64,000 nt of DNA, from assembly GCF_000143415.4 (NCBI RefSeq), contig NW_003314320.1:552099-616098 (forward strand), in the 5' to 3' direction. Shown piece by piece: positions 19,950-32,689 of the stretch. Below the pieces are notes generated by a model that saw only the letters and a list, made by a program, of their open reading frames with translations, was not told the origin of the DNA and did no database searches. The stretch comes from Selaginella moellendorffii. Its lineage: Eukaryota > Streptophyta > Lycopodiopsida > Selaginellales > Selaginellaceae. Numbering within the stretch: position 1 is the stretch's first letter; every line of letters starts with the position of its first letter. The translations under genes and the position numbers were made by a program.

Positions 19950-22900
19950 TTAATTAATTTTTTCCACGGCCAAAACTTTCCATGGAAACAAGAGCGCTGC
20001 GAAAGCTCCAGCTATGGCAGCGCCAAAAACTCCTGCGAGAGGACTGCTTGCGTGAAGTCCTGTTAACCAGCAAGGAGCTTTTGGCGAATAGACCACGAAT
20101 CCTCCGCAAGTGAGCACGAAGTTTGCAGCGATCAAGCCGGCGTGTAGTCCGATTGGAAGCGCCAAATTCCCGTTTGATCTGACGCGAGCACCCGCAAGAG
20201 CAACACCCATGAACCATAGTCCTGGTATTGCCGATGGTGACCTGAGATCAAAGGAGAACATATAGACCATGGAAAAAAGAGAATGAAAGCTACTTACCAG
20301 TGAACTATTGCAAACAAGAGGCTGGAGAGTAGTATGGCTTTCTGCTCGCCGAAATCGACCGAGATCTCTTCAAGCAGCCACGAGCGAAAGATAAGTTCCT
20401 CCACTGGTGCAATGACCACTCCCATTGCCAGTGCTTCGACTGTCAGCTTCGCTAGCTTTCCGATCGAAATTAGCGCCTGAGAGAATGAAGTCATTACCAG
20501 GAAGGAGGAGACGAGCTTCAAGTAGCGAAGCTGGGAAAGTAGGACGTAAAATAGACACACGACCCCACAACCGACTGCTAAGCCAGCTCCAAAGAGATTG
20601 AGCTGCAAAAGAAAGAGCGTTAGAACATTAGTGGATAAAAGAAGTTGCTTACTCTCTTCAGCCTGAGGCCATATTGGTGTAATGGCTGATCGAAGCCACG
20701 AATTTTCTTCCCCCAGATTATAATCAAAAGAATCAGTGCTCCATAAAAACCAAAAACGCAAGCGCACTGCGCTACCCCTCCAGACGAGTGCGATGCCCAC
20801 TCGGTCAAAAGAGTGGGGAGCAATGGTAGAAAAATTGGAGACCACAGAAGTAAAACCATTCCCGAAAATCCCAGGAGCCTGCAAACACAAAACTACGAAC
20901 TCAAGCTTCAGCAGAAAAACTAAACCAAAGTACCTTCGATGCAACGGCATGGCAGCTATTTTGAAAAATACAAGCAGCCTCTCTGTTACATTCATAGCAC
21001 CACGTAAACCACCCCAAAGAAGTGCAGCCTTTCCAATGACATTTAAAAACCCGGCCTTCTGACCAATATCCGCTAGCATTGATATCAACCTGTTGTTCAG
21101 TGTAACCAATACATTGCATTCAATAAAAAAGAAAGTAAGAAAATACCTTTCGTGGTCGACTTGGCCATCTTTGGTTGGAACCACGGGAGCGGCAATGGAA
21201 AAGGCCTTCTCCGCCATGCTAGTGACTATGTTATCCTTGTAGCAATCGTCGTCCCCATCGCCTTCTTGGCCGTCTCTTGATCCCGAACGAGAGCTACCAC
21301 TGCTGGCGAACGCAGCAGTAGCACCCATAGCAGCAGCAGTCACAGCTCCCACAACATTTCCGCAAAGACCCTTCTCAATCTCCTCGCTTGCAGCCACCGG
21401 ATTGTCGCTAGTTGCTTCAGGTAGCGATTTCTCCTGCACTTTGATTTCTTCCTCCACTCGCTCGTTGTCGTTCTTTGTTGTGACAACCACGTACGAGTTG
21501 ACGAGGGATGCCAGAATGACCCCGACTAGCACCCCGAAAGGAACGACTTTCTGCAGAATGATAGTCCCCCGAAACGCCGACGCCACAGCATCAACCAGGC
21601 CTTCGGCCGAAAGAACCCGTCCAGAAGAGGTATCGACGTGACGTATTGCTGCTCTCGCGACCCCGGGAAGTTCCTCTTTCAAACCATCTATAACACCTGG
21701 AGAAGCTGATCCGAGCCTTCTTCGTACTTCCACCTTCATGGCTTCCAGAACTATGTTTTCAGCTTGGGCCAAATGTTCCTCTGAAAAACCATCATTCCTG
21801 TCGGAACCTTTGCAGTCGTGCAAAACAAATCCCGAAATCTTCGTTTTCTTTAGTCTGGTGTGGACATCTTTCACCTCGTCCACCTGTTCTAGTGTAGTTG
21901 TGCTCTTCGTAACTGCTGCCGCGTTTGCTACTTCTGGGTTTGTAAACTCGGACCTGGAGGAAGTCTCTAAAGGGAAGTTTGCTGACGACTGAAAGACCAG
22001 CTCCCCCTCCTTCCTGTTTCCTGAAGTCGTTTCTGTATCACCCCTGTTGTTTCCTTGTGCCTGGGGCGCTTCGTTTCCATTCCCGCTTTCAATTTGATCG
22101 AGCATCCCTTCGAGTAATCCAAACACATTGTTGACAGCCATTTGCGTAGAATCATCAAAACCAGAAAATGCTTGAAATGCCTGTTGGACGTTGATGGACG
22201 AGTTTGTTTGCTGAGCGGCTGGAGTGTTTTCAGGATTCCGGCTTGATACATCTGTTTCTGGCTTTGGTGGATCGGACGTATTTTCAGGCCGCTTTTGATT
22301 TTGGACTGCAGCTTCTGCATCTTTGTTCTCCTCAGTATCTCCTTTTTCGTCTGAAGCACTAGGCTGTTCTTGCTTTCCTCCTGGAAGAACTGCCGGTTCT
22401 GCGCCTTTTTTTGCATCAGATTCTGTGTTTCCCGTTCGATCGGATTCTTTTGTTGTCTCGGATTTGCCTTCTCCATCCGAGCCACCGGTTGGAGCAGGAG
22501 GGGTACTTTGCATGTCCCCCTTCGGCAAAGTTGGAGCCGGCACGGAGTCTCCAAAACCAACGAGCTTTAAACTTATACCGCGAGTTTGTACGGCAGCAGA
22601 GACAGCAGCAGCCATCTTTCCACGCACATCTTCAGGAACAGCATTTTGCAACGCTGTGATTACAGTCTCACCCCTTCCAACAGCATCCAATACCTGTGTT
22701 GACAAGAGCTTTAGCTAGAAAAAAACCGAGAAAAATTAAAAGAGAACCTGTTCTTTAGTTTCGGGAGATAATGTTCCTGGCATTGCCATATCCAAAGCGC
22801 TGAAGACTGTTTGAGCAGCTTGTTTAGCTTGACCTTGCTCTGTCTCTTCATTCTGCTGACTTTCATTCTGCTGACTTTGCACTTCTGGCACTTGAGGTTC

Positions 22901-24802
22901 AGTCCCTTCTTTATGTTCAATCCCTTCAGTCCCTTCATTAGGTGCCCAGAAGTCTTCCTTTGACTCCAACGTTATGTACTCATTTCCTTCTTCGAGTAAA
23001 CCTGTAGTCAAGTTCGTACTCCACCCTTTGGAAGGCTTTATTGCCAAATCTATTCCACGAAGTAACGGATGACGACCTTTCAGCAATGCTATCTCCACAG
23101 CAGCAAGCCACTGGATGGAAAAGAAAGATGATTAGAAGTCGTACGTATAAAGTAAGTTTACCTCTAACACTATTTTGAAGTTGTAGCCGTCGTTTGGCGA
23201 GTACAGTAGCGTCGTGAAAGGATTCTCTTCAAATGCATTTTGTGGAATGGAAAACGGTGGAGCCGCAGTACTATCCTACATTCACAGAACAGTTGGCTAC
23301 TTTGATAGTTACAACGTCAAAAGTGACACAAACCTGAATGCAGAGCAAAGGAGTTTGAATTCCATCGATAACATTACGACTGCTTGAACTCCTGTAATAG
23401 CTTTCCAAAGACTTAAATCCCCTTGCTGGGCACGAAACGGCAGCCTCGAACTCCCTTACAGACGTAGCTGCGAGACCACCAGTTATGTCCATGTTTGCTT
23501 GTCCTTGGAAAAGAAACTAGAAACCAGTATTGAAGCAAACAATCTTTCTTCTCATGAAGTACCTTGTTCGACCGTAGTATTTGAACGAGACCATCAGTCA
23601 GCTCCCTGTCAAGACCAGCAGCACGATTCCGCTTCATGTATTTCGTAGCCTCGTCCAGATCAAACGGGTTATTGATACAGACTGCCGCTGTAAGAGGTGT
23701 CAAGTTCTCCTCTCCAAGATATTTAGCCAGCATATTTGCACCGAAACCCCATCCAATTCCTAGGAACGTTGTCCACGGCCTGCAGCGAGCAATATAGGAC
23801 ACTGCTGTGCGTACATCGTCACTGTCACCAGCAGAGAAAATCCTGCTCGAAGAGACAGAAAAATAGAAAAGAATGTTTGGACGTAAGAATAACTTCACAA
23901 ACATACCTTGGTGTTGTAAGCGGCGAGTTTCCACATCCTCTGGGATTCAGAACCACAGAAAAGTATCCGCTTTGTAAGGCTTCTTGAGCGAAAATCTTGA
24001 CCGCCTCGTCTTCGCTTCCTTTGAACGTCCCGGGAATGAGCAGCAAGGTGGTGTCAAGACCGTGATCACCATCCAGATCGAGATAAGCCGGCCAGTCGAG
24101 AGCAAGACTTCCACCATCCTCAGTCCATATACATTTTCGTTGATACTCCAGCGTCTTCCTGCCATCCTTGTTGCCTTGCAAGCTTTCGCTTCGAACCGAC
24201 ACTACCTGGTGGCTCGAAAGTTCCATCTTCTCATAAGAGTCGTCCGGAGAACTCGAATCGAAAATGATCGACGGCCACCTTGCCACCACAAATCTGTTGA
24301 AAGGCGATGGATTGAGAGTGAGGAGCCAGTAATCCGACAACTTGTTCGGTGGAATTTTTCTTTCTCCGCTGCTGCCTGGTTTGTTTGATTTGCTGCCAGC
24401 AATCGAAGTTCCAGCCACCGCTGTGAGAGCTATCGCCAGGAATCCCATCGCCGATGTGCTCGGCATTGCCATAAGGAACTCTTGCAAGCTGTTTAAGCTG
24501 CTCCTCACATCGAATTCCACCAGGGAGAAGATATCCATCGGCCCAGCACTCATGCATGCCGTTTTGCGAAGGAGAAATCCCCTCGATAGTAGCTTGGATG
24601 CCAGAAATCTCCGATGAGCCCGAAATCCCTCATGGATTGGCACTGCCGACCACATTCCGATCGAAATATCCATCGCCAGTGGACGATAGATGTCAAATCC
24701 TACCACTGGCTGCTCAAGAACATTGAAATTGCCGTTGCCGCATGAGAATCCATGCCAGAAACAGGGGATAGATCCTCCAGGGCGCCATGAAGTACCTGAG
24801 AG
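19950..24802 (-). CDS. Alpha/beta-hydrolase (EMB8-like) fused to CPBP/CAAX membrane protease
   Basis: Exons (minus): open from 24802 to 23907, then 23842-23563, 23516-23334, 23275-23162, 23110-22748, 22693-21147, 21089-20934, 20878-20653, 20602-20298 and 20241-19950; introns are 46-65 nt. The first part is an EMB8-type hydrolase (LLLIPGT, NPRGCGNSPLTT, NPFDLDEATKYM). The usual Gly-X-Ser-X-Gly nucleophile elbow reads GWGFG, so the serine is missing. A long acidic, low-complexity linker follows, then membrane segments and the CPBP/CAAX signature EELIFR, a second motif FAIVHW and a third HAGLIAANF. About 1,420 residues in all. The N-terminus is unresolved: the first in-frame ATG is 24673, while coding-like sequence runs back to 24802. 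Plants have proteins of this architecture; location in plastid membranes is inference. Confidence 0.82.
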
Positions 24803-24974
24803 TTAAGAGATATCGCAGCGCCATCACGCTCGACGCGTGGAACCCTAGCCGGACCACCGACACGCGAGAACACACACGAGAACTGGTTCACGTTAATAGT
24901 TTTGAGTATTTCGAAGCTAATAGGTACACCACAGGTAAAGAGATTATATTTCTTTCTTGTTGCAAGCCATGCTA

Positions 24975-25770
24975 CTATATTTCCAGGGATTTTCTCACGC
25001 ACTGGCGAACTCTCCTGGAATGAAATTCACAACCATCGATCAGAGACCAAAGCCAAAGCCAAGACCACGAAAGAAACATCACGATTTCTACCTGTTGTAT
25101 GCTTGGAGATCGTTTTGATACATATGAGCAGCTTCCGGATTCGCTGGACTCGCGGGATTTGGATCAGTAAGAAGTGACTGGCACAACATAGCACGAAGAA
25201 CACCATTGTTAGAACAAAACTGGAAGAACAAGCCTGCAAAAGGAGAACTTTACCTGAATGGATGTGAGAATCGTGCTCACGTTATGGCAGGGAGACCAAG
25301 CGTCCTGGATGATATCCATACAGAGAGCGCCATCACTGTAGACTGGAGGATCAAAGCGTTTTAAAAAGAATGGAAAACTAACGTTCGCGAAAATCCGTCA
25401 CAGACTTACCATTGGGATGGAAAACTTCCGACGTGAATCTTACGCGCGGTGGCTTTGCCGGATAGTGCTCGCCAAACGTGAGACGAAGTGGCAAGATCGC
25501 TCCTGCGAGATTTGATTCCATCAAACGTAAAAAAAAGAAAAAAAGAAAAAGGGAAAGAGAAATTCTCATAAGTACCTTCCCACGGGGTTTCATCCGGCCC
25601 AAACACCGTCGCTCCCCACACAAAGAGATTCTCTTCGCCTTGAGGGCTCGCGCTACATCCCTGCTAAGAAGAGATCAATCCAATTCCATCAGCTACAATC
25701 ATACCTCCGGCGGCTCCTGTTGGATCGCTTTGAGGTCGGACATGAGCCGCAACTGCGCCGAGGACAGCAT
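24975..25770 (-). CDS. RAD6: Ubiquitin-conjugating enzyme E2, RAD6/UBC2 type
   Basis: Six exons on the minus strand (25770-25705, 25660-25576, 25502-25410, 25342-25254, 25177-25092, 25014-24975) join to 152 codons plus stop, the exact length of plant RAD6 homologues. Visible features are the N-terminal helix LMSDLKAIQQEPP, the FGPDETPWEG loop, the FHPN motif, the catalytic cysteine in SDGALCMD (about residue 89) and the SPANPEAA segment. It carries ubiquitin from E1 to E3 ligases of the RAD18 or BRE1 type, for DNA-damage tolerance and histone H2B ubiquitination. The first intron is only 44 nt (25661-25704). A telo-box (AAACCCTAA, 25935-25943) lies upstream. The hydrolase-protease gene begins about 200 bp downstream on the same strand. 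Confidence 0.95.
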
Positions 25771-25934
25771 TTTCTCCTTACCCTACCTTGCAAGAACGCG
25801 AATTCGTCGTGAGAAGATCTAAGAGCGGCGGCGGCGGCGGCAGCACCCGCAACGAGCATGCTGTTGTCACAAGCCCGCCATGGCTCGCCCTCGCTCGCGC
25901 GCTGCCGTAGCACGCACGTCCCCGGCGCCTTACA

Positions 25935-25943
25935 AAACCCTAA
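25935..25943 (+). promoter_or_regulatory. Telo-box upstream of the E2 gene
   Basis: AAACCCTAA, a short interstitial telomere motif frequent in promoters or 5' UTRs of plant housekeeping and translation genes. It lies about 165 bp upstream of the E2 start codon. Confidence 0.5.
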
Positions 25944-26150
25944 GAACTGGACTGATATTGATTGATTGGCATAGAGGTCGGTATTGGTCTATGCGGCCAC
26001 GGCCCGTCAGTGCCCGTCAGTCCCCGTCAAACTATGTCACTTAATCGGGGAAATTTCTGCAAAAGCATCTTGAAACTTGTTTTTATGGAATTTATGATTT
26101 GATTGACTGTCTAACTCGCAACCTCCCCGGCAACGACAGCTTGGACACAT

Positions 26151-26180
26151 TGGCAGTGTTTGGCAGTGTTTGGCAGTGTT
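26151..26180 (+). repeat. Three perfect 10-bp tandem repeats
   Basis: The unit TGGCAGTGTT occurs three times without mismatch, followed by a partial fourth copy. It lies in a gene-free stretch (25950-26800) whose only larger open frame (26299-26571) resembles nothing I know. Confidence 0.6.
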
Positions 26181-26799
26181 TTGCAATTACAAGAGACTCA
26201 CAATTAACAAGGTGAAAACCAAGATCTTGGTTTTTGGCAATCTCACTGAAACAAACAAGGAGTGAACCCTACGCCAACCTCCCAACCATTAAGGCGTTAT
26301 GGCTTTAAATCCCACACCTCTCCAGGGCACACAAGTCACTGTCCTGTCACCACTGGGTGATTGTAGAACTCCATTAATGTGCATCACCAAAGATGCCCAG
26401 GGATCTCCGGTTTTGTCCCACATACATCGCATGGCATGGGTGCAAGACGTCGAACATGTTTTAAATGACTCCCCAACGCTTTCGCCGGCTCCGTCCAGGG
26501 ATCAGCCGCGCATGGCATCCTGGAAGGAACAGCCTGGGCACCGCAATTCTGCGAGATTGGAAACTACGTGACAAGAAATGGTGAGCTAACTCATGGAGGC
26601 ATTCCAATGCGGACAAGTGCAGAGTCCACAACAAACGGTGCTGTGGACCCAGGGAGGAGTATGCCGACCGAATCACAAGCAGCTCGGCTCAACGGCGCTG
26701 TGGAGGAGGAGGAGGGGACGATGACGAAGATGTTGAAGATAACGAAAATGTGGAGTGCTCAGCGACCACAACAGACATTTTTTAATACATCATCAGTCT

Positions 26800-29700
26800 C
26801 ATATGCTTCTTAGTAAACAGTAAATAAAATAAAATAATTCTGCATCATTGTTAATCATAAAGTTGATATAGACAAAGTAACACATGAATTTCAAGCGCCA
26901 AAAATTTTCTTTTGTAAAGAACACCAAAGGCTTTCAATTCAACTAGGATTTTGCCACTTCAATCTTTAATCCCAATAGTAATTTCTATAGATTAAAAAAA
27001 GCTACTGCCAAAAGAAAGATAACTGGTTTAGAGAATTATTTTCCTACTAAACATTCCTTTTTTGACATGTCCAAGAATGTTTCCTGACCATTTTCCACAA
27101 AGCCCCAATTGAGCCTTAGCCTCTACCAAGATAAAAGGTGTTGAGAAGGAAGCCGTAGATAAAAAAATATAATATTCTAAAAATGAAATCTAAGGTTTAA
27201 CAAAATTTACATAAATATAGATGATCTAATTCTTTAAGTGTTATTAAGTTTGGTCTTTAATTCTAGGAATTCTTTTGCTATTTATTCCTTTTAAATTCTT
27301 TTATTCTTAATAACTCTGGTTTAAGAATCTTAATTGCCAATATAGGCTCTAAATGCCATCTTTGATTGCCAGCCTCTTCTGGACTCTGACCTGCACAAGA
27401 GCATGGAGGGTGAGTTTTGGAGGTAAGTTTTATTGTTGATGACCAGGTTCATTTCTAAAATCACTCAAGACACGGTTTCTTGTTTTGCTCACAGATGTGA
27501 ACACAAAGCTTTGTTTATCCTCTTGGCGAGCAGGTGATGATGACAGGGTTGTGACATGACTTCCAAGATTGGCTCCATGCCAGTTAACATGGGAAGCATG
27601 TGATTGTCAAGAAGAGGGAATCTGACCTGCGAGGAATGGAGCTGGAAGGAAACTTTCGTGTACCATGATGCCAGGGGCTGTTCATCTTGCTCTTGATTTT
27701 GTCTAGATTCTTATCAGAGAAAAGTTTTTGCTGGTTCCATTCTGGATTGAAAGTGGAGATAGAAAAAGCAGTGAAGATATTTTGATTTATTTGACTTTTA
27801 GTTGTATCTATACTCGATCCATATAAATAGGTTATGAGATTTGATGCAAAGAAAGAGATTGGGTCATGTTTGTTATAAGGGAGTCAAAGCTATTCTACTA
27901 GATATATGGTAAGAATTATATGATTATTTTTACCTTGTTTTTCTTGTGGAGGCTCTAGGACAAAAGATAAAATTCACAACACTTATTCCACACAATATAA
28001 AGGCCTGTATTTCTAAGAAGTGGTTAAGAGAATCTTCAAGAAGCATAAGGTGGTGGTAGTGGTGGAAAAGTTTTGAAGGAATTAATCTAAATGAATATAG
28101 AATATTTAATAATAATCTAAGTATGTCAGTTTGCATAAAACAAACTTTAAAAATAATTAATATAAAAAATATTTAATTGAAATAAATTACAAAGATCATG
28201 TCATATATTTGCTATCTCTTTGTATTTATTAAGGAATATATTCAGCCACAATAAAACTTAAGCCCTAAATCTTTACTCATGGGATTTGAATTTGAAATTT
28301 ACTATATATATGAATGGGCATTTGAGATTAAAGTTATATTTCTAAATTTTCTGAAATTGGTTTCAACAATTTTAAGGATTTTATACTTAAAGTGTTCAAT
28401 ATAATTTTTTTTTTCATTCATTGTTTAATATTTTAGTAGTTTTGTTGTCTTTCTCTCAATAACAAGCTCCTAACAATTTAAACACTCTAATATTAATGGC
28501 TTCTTTAGATCATTTTCTTCAACTTCAGTTAGATCTTGATACCATATAAAGTATTAAAGTAATCTTATACAACACTTCATTTATAGCTCTAACAAATTAT
28601 TTAGCACTAATAGCGACTTTTTAATTTAGAGCTATCCCAATAAAGTTTAATAGTATATAGTCTGAGTTCTATGGCTTCTTTAACCAAATTAGGCTTTGAA
28701 TTTAGCTTGGTTAATACCCCATTCTAACTTTTTTGTGTTAGCCTAATTAAATCTCTTTTTACTACCTACCCATTTTGAAAAGAGTGATTCTGTTCTTTAG
28801 AATTTCAATCTTTTTATTTAGCTCTTCACAAAATAATACTAATCAAGAGTTTACTCCCATCAATAAATTGTTACAATTGTGATAAAGCTTCAAATCTATA
28901 TTTGCCTATGTATTGGAGTTTCAAATGGTCACTATTGATATTTTATGGGATGATATAACCCTCAAAAAATAATTTCACCTTAGCCTTTATGATGATGCAA
29001 AGATCTCATACTTTTATTATCCAAATCTAATATCTTTCATAACTACCATTGATTTTGCTATTTATTATGATAATTAATTATAAAAATGACAATTGAAATC
29101 TCATTATTAAACCTTTGTTACTCGTCCAATAGCCCCAATCTTGGAGCAACCAGCACATGAGCAAGGCAAAGTTCAAATATAAATTGAAGTTATATGCTAA
29201 TAGCACTTTTTCAAGGCTGAATAATAATATCAAATCAAGAACCCCCTTTGTATATTAGCAATACAAACCACTTTCGGAAGTAATATCTTTATTTTTGTGC
29301 TTGCCATATAGTTGTTTATGAAAAATGAGAATATTTAGTCTAATTAGGGGTTATTTGACTATATGAATTATCTTATTTTACTTATTTTGGCTTTATTCCT
29401 CCTTCATAGATTTTCAAGTTTTTTCATTTCATTTTATAAAATCTATATAGTCTTTTTTCAACTTTTAAATAATAACAATGCTAATAAAAACTTCATCGAT
29501 TAAAAATGTACACTTTTTTGTGGCATTTTTCTTCAACCATCACAACATCCAACTTATGGTGAAGTGGTAGATTGTTGATAAATCCTCTCTAGATTCATCA
29601 CACATGAAATTGAGTTGGTAAAAGTAATAGCATTTAAAACTTATTGCAATATCTCTTTCAATATTAATTCCATCCCGAAGACCTTTATCATTCTTAGTTT

Positions 29701-30100
29701 TCTTTACTTTGAGTGAATAAATTTGACAATAGGTTGGAAGTGGCATAATGTCAATTGGATAATTCTCCCCTTCTCCAAGTATCTTCTTTTTCTTTTATAA
29801 TCTAAATTTTTTACATTTCTTTGTATGAGTTCTAAGTTACCAGCTGTCATAATACTAATTCTATCTTCATAATTGTTGTTCATTTAACATTAACTCTATT
29901 TATCAAAATCAAATCCACTTTTTCTTTCAAACATACCAAATTTAAGAATGTTTTCCACAAGAAAATAATTGATATTTTCCACCATATCAATCTTGTGGAA
30001 GGGAAATCACCACCATTTTGGTGTATTTACAATTTTTCATTAACAAAGTTGGAGACATTACATAAGAAAAAGAGAATATTTTTAAATGTTTTCTCAATCA
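26800..30100. other. AT-rich intergenic sequence
   Basis: No coding frame of credible composition is present. The segment 27360-27720 is less AT-rich and may be an old gene or gag fragment, but I cannot identify it. The rest is probably the 5' part of the decayed gypsy element recognised from 30110 onward, though I see no motif proving it. Confidence 0.45.
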
Positions 30101-31059
30101 CTAATTGATGCACTTATCTTTTTTGTATCCAAGAAAGACAAATCTTTTCATTCAATGATTGACTATTATAATCTGAACAAAGTCATCATTCCTAACTAAA
30201 ACTTACTTCTATTGATCCCTGAAATATTAGAGTTACTTTCCAAGATATGATTTTTCACAAAAATTGATTTGTATGGCATTTATAACCTCATTTACATTTA
30301 AGAGGGTGATGAGTGATTAAGAACCTTTTATATTTAATATGCCCACTTTAAGTATACAGTGATACTTTTTGTTTGATCAATGTATTTGTTGTTTTATAAC
30401 ATATGGTGAGTGATTTTTTTATCTCTTTATTATCATTCTTGATGATATTTTTATTTTCTTTGAGACTTGAGAAAAGTGCAAACATCATGTTCACCTTATA
30501 CTCCAAAGCCTTTAACTATATGGCATTTTTGCAAAGATTGAATAATGTTTTTTTGACTAAGATTGTAAGCAATTAAATTTTCCATTCTACTTTAGTCACT
30601 TAACCACACCTCCAACCACTTGGAGAAGTCTTACTCACAACCTCTATAAATCTTATTCCGGACTTGGGGACTTGCTAGCACCAAGAATGGCATCTGTGCC
30701 ACTCAACCGTTGCACTTAGTCCAAATGCTCCATGTGTTTGGTCCCATGATTAACACTCAAAGGTATCATTGACATATTGGCCCATTACGCTAAAGCCATG
30801 CCCATTCACCTTTGCCGCATTAGTGGTCTAATACCACTTGCATCACAGTCCTGTCTTCCCAAGACTGGGCCATCTATCCACGAATGGTCATCCCAGATCC
30901 ACTCCTTAGCATCCTTAGGATGCCCATAGACATGGGGAATAACCTTCCCCAATATCCCTTTGTCAGTTCCTACTAAGTCCCTTTTCTGTCCATGGCCGAG
31001 TTTGCCTACACTACCACTGGGAAAAGGCCTATAGGCTTGACCATTAAGTCCCATTGTCC

Positions 31060-32089
31060 TCTGGGACTTTCTTATCATATGACTGTATCCTTGGTCACCA
31101 CACCAAAGGACTACTCCTCTTCCATTCTATAGTCTAGGACTTTGGGACAACATTTCGGAACACCGTGGCCTTACGTGAGCCTCGTGGGTACTTTCCTTGC
31201 TTTCTGCCTTTGGGTGCTTTAACTATGGGCTTAGAGCAAGGTTCCGTTGAGCCACGCTAGGTATCCAAGTAGGTAGTGCCACCCACACTTGGACTGGGAG
31301 CATCAACCATTTGATCTCCCGGAGGAACTAGAGTTGGCTCTTGAACATTTTACCAAGCTACCCTACTTGTCAGTCTGTATTCACTTTAGCTTTGGACTTT
31401 CTAATGGTTATCTCATCACCCAATACTTGGGTACAGCCTTTCTTGGCCAAACTAGCCTTTCTTGGCCAAATTGAGTCCACTGGAGTCTTCCCTCTACTAT
31501 ACTTTTGGAGCTCACCAAACCCCCCAGGGTCTGGGAGACGAATGCTTTGGGCTTTCACCCTCTCAGACTCGAACTCAGACTCGAACTCGAACTCGAACTT
31601 GGATTCGGATCTGGACTCAGACTCGGACTTGGGCTTGGGCTCGGACTCGGCCTTGGCCTCGGTCTCGGTCTCGGCCCCAGTCTCAGTCTCAGTCCCGACT
31701 TCGGACTCTATCTCGGGTCCTTCTTAGACTCCATCTTGGATTCCATCTTAGACTCCATCTTGGGTCCATTTTGGACTCCATCTCGGATCCATCTCGAACT
31801 CCATCTCGGGTCTATTTTGGACTCCATCTCGGACTCCATCTCGGACTCCATCTTGGGTCCATCTCGAACTCCATCTCGGTCCATTTCGGACTCCATCTCT
31901 GGTCCATCTCGGATTCCATCATCTCGAACTCCATTCTGGTCCATCTCGGACTCCATCTCGGCCCATCTCGGACTCCTCAAGTCAGATCTTTTAGTCCAAA
32001 TGTATTACGCTCGTTTGGCATTTGCTTCGGCCACTACCACGTGGCACCCTTTCGGCTCCACTTTGGGGCTTAGGGATTTGTGTCTCACA
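31060..32089 (-). repeat. Diverged LTR relic related to the chromovirus LTR
   Basis: Several landmarks of the LTR at 7869-9020 recur in the same order: AACACCGTGGCCT (31160), a CCAAGTAGGTAGTGCCACC block (31268), GACGAATGCTTTGGGCTTTCACCC (31540) and then a CTCGGACTCGA-type repeat tract (31560-31975). On the minus strand the element end reads TGTGAGACACAAATCCC at 32089. It is much more diverged than the two young LTRs and represents an older family member or sister family. Confidence 0.6.
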
Positions 32090-32547
32090 AAGATTTGGTT
32101 GTATTTTTGGGATATATTATTTTCTTATAGGCTTCATAATGAATTTTACCAAGGTTTACCTTATTTTTAAGTGGTAATACCTAAATTTTATTTGTGATAT
32201 TTAATACTTCCTTAACTTTGCAAATTGTTATTGGCACTTTATTTGAGATTTCTTTAAAATTGCTCTTCCTCTAACGTAATTCACTATAAAGGATACTTAT
32301 TTTATGTGGTCTTCTATTGCTTAAACTTTTCTTAATCTCTCAAAGTTTGTATACACTTCTGCTCTAGGTTTTATCTATCTAGACAACACAAAATTATATT
32401 TCATTATGCATTTCCACGTATCATAACATTTGTCATATGTCAATCATTCTTTTGTACCCTTTTTTGAGACCCAATTACAAATCACTTTATACTCATTCCT
32501 TAAGCACTTTTTAGGGAGTTTCACTTCTACTTTCAACTTTCTAAGTT

Positions 32548-32657
32548 AAAGCTTTTAGTCCAAATGTATTACACTTGTTAAACTTCCACCTTGGCAATTG
32601 TATTATGGATCACCTTTGGCTCTCCTTTGGGACATAGGGATTTATGTTTTACATAGC
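32548..32657 (-). repeat. Second copy of the LTR-end segment
   Basis: It repeats 31985-32089 with substitutions: the shared CTTTTAGTCCAAATGTATTAC block, then a CACCTTTGGCTC block, then TAGGGATTTATGTTTTACA. It probably belongs to a second, truncated LTR of the same relic. Confidence 0.5.
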
Positions 32658-32689
32658 CTTAGATATATCTAGCTTCATATATATTTGAT

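Noticed and set aside
24673-24990. A defined first exon and start for the hydrolase-protease gene
   Set aside because: The attractive ATG at about 24825 is out of frame with the coding block and no GT-AG pair I tried fixes it; left open.
26299-26571. 90-codon open frame (+)
   Set aside because: No domain, no splice or promoter context, in a gene-free stretch; not supported.
31462-32170. Two frames of more than 200 codons (+)
   Set aside because: They arise from the CTCGGA-type repeat tract of an LTR relic.
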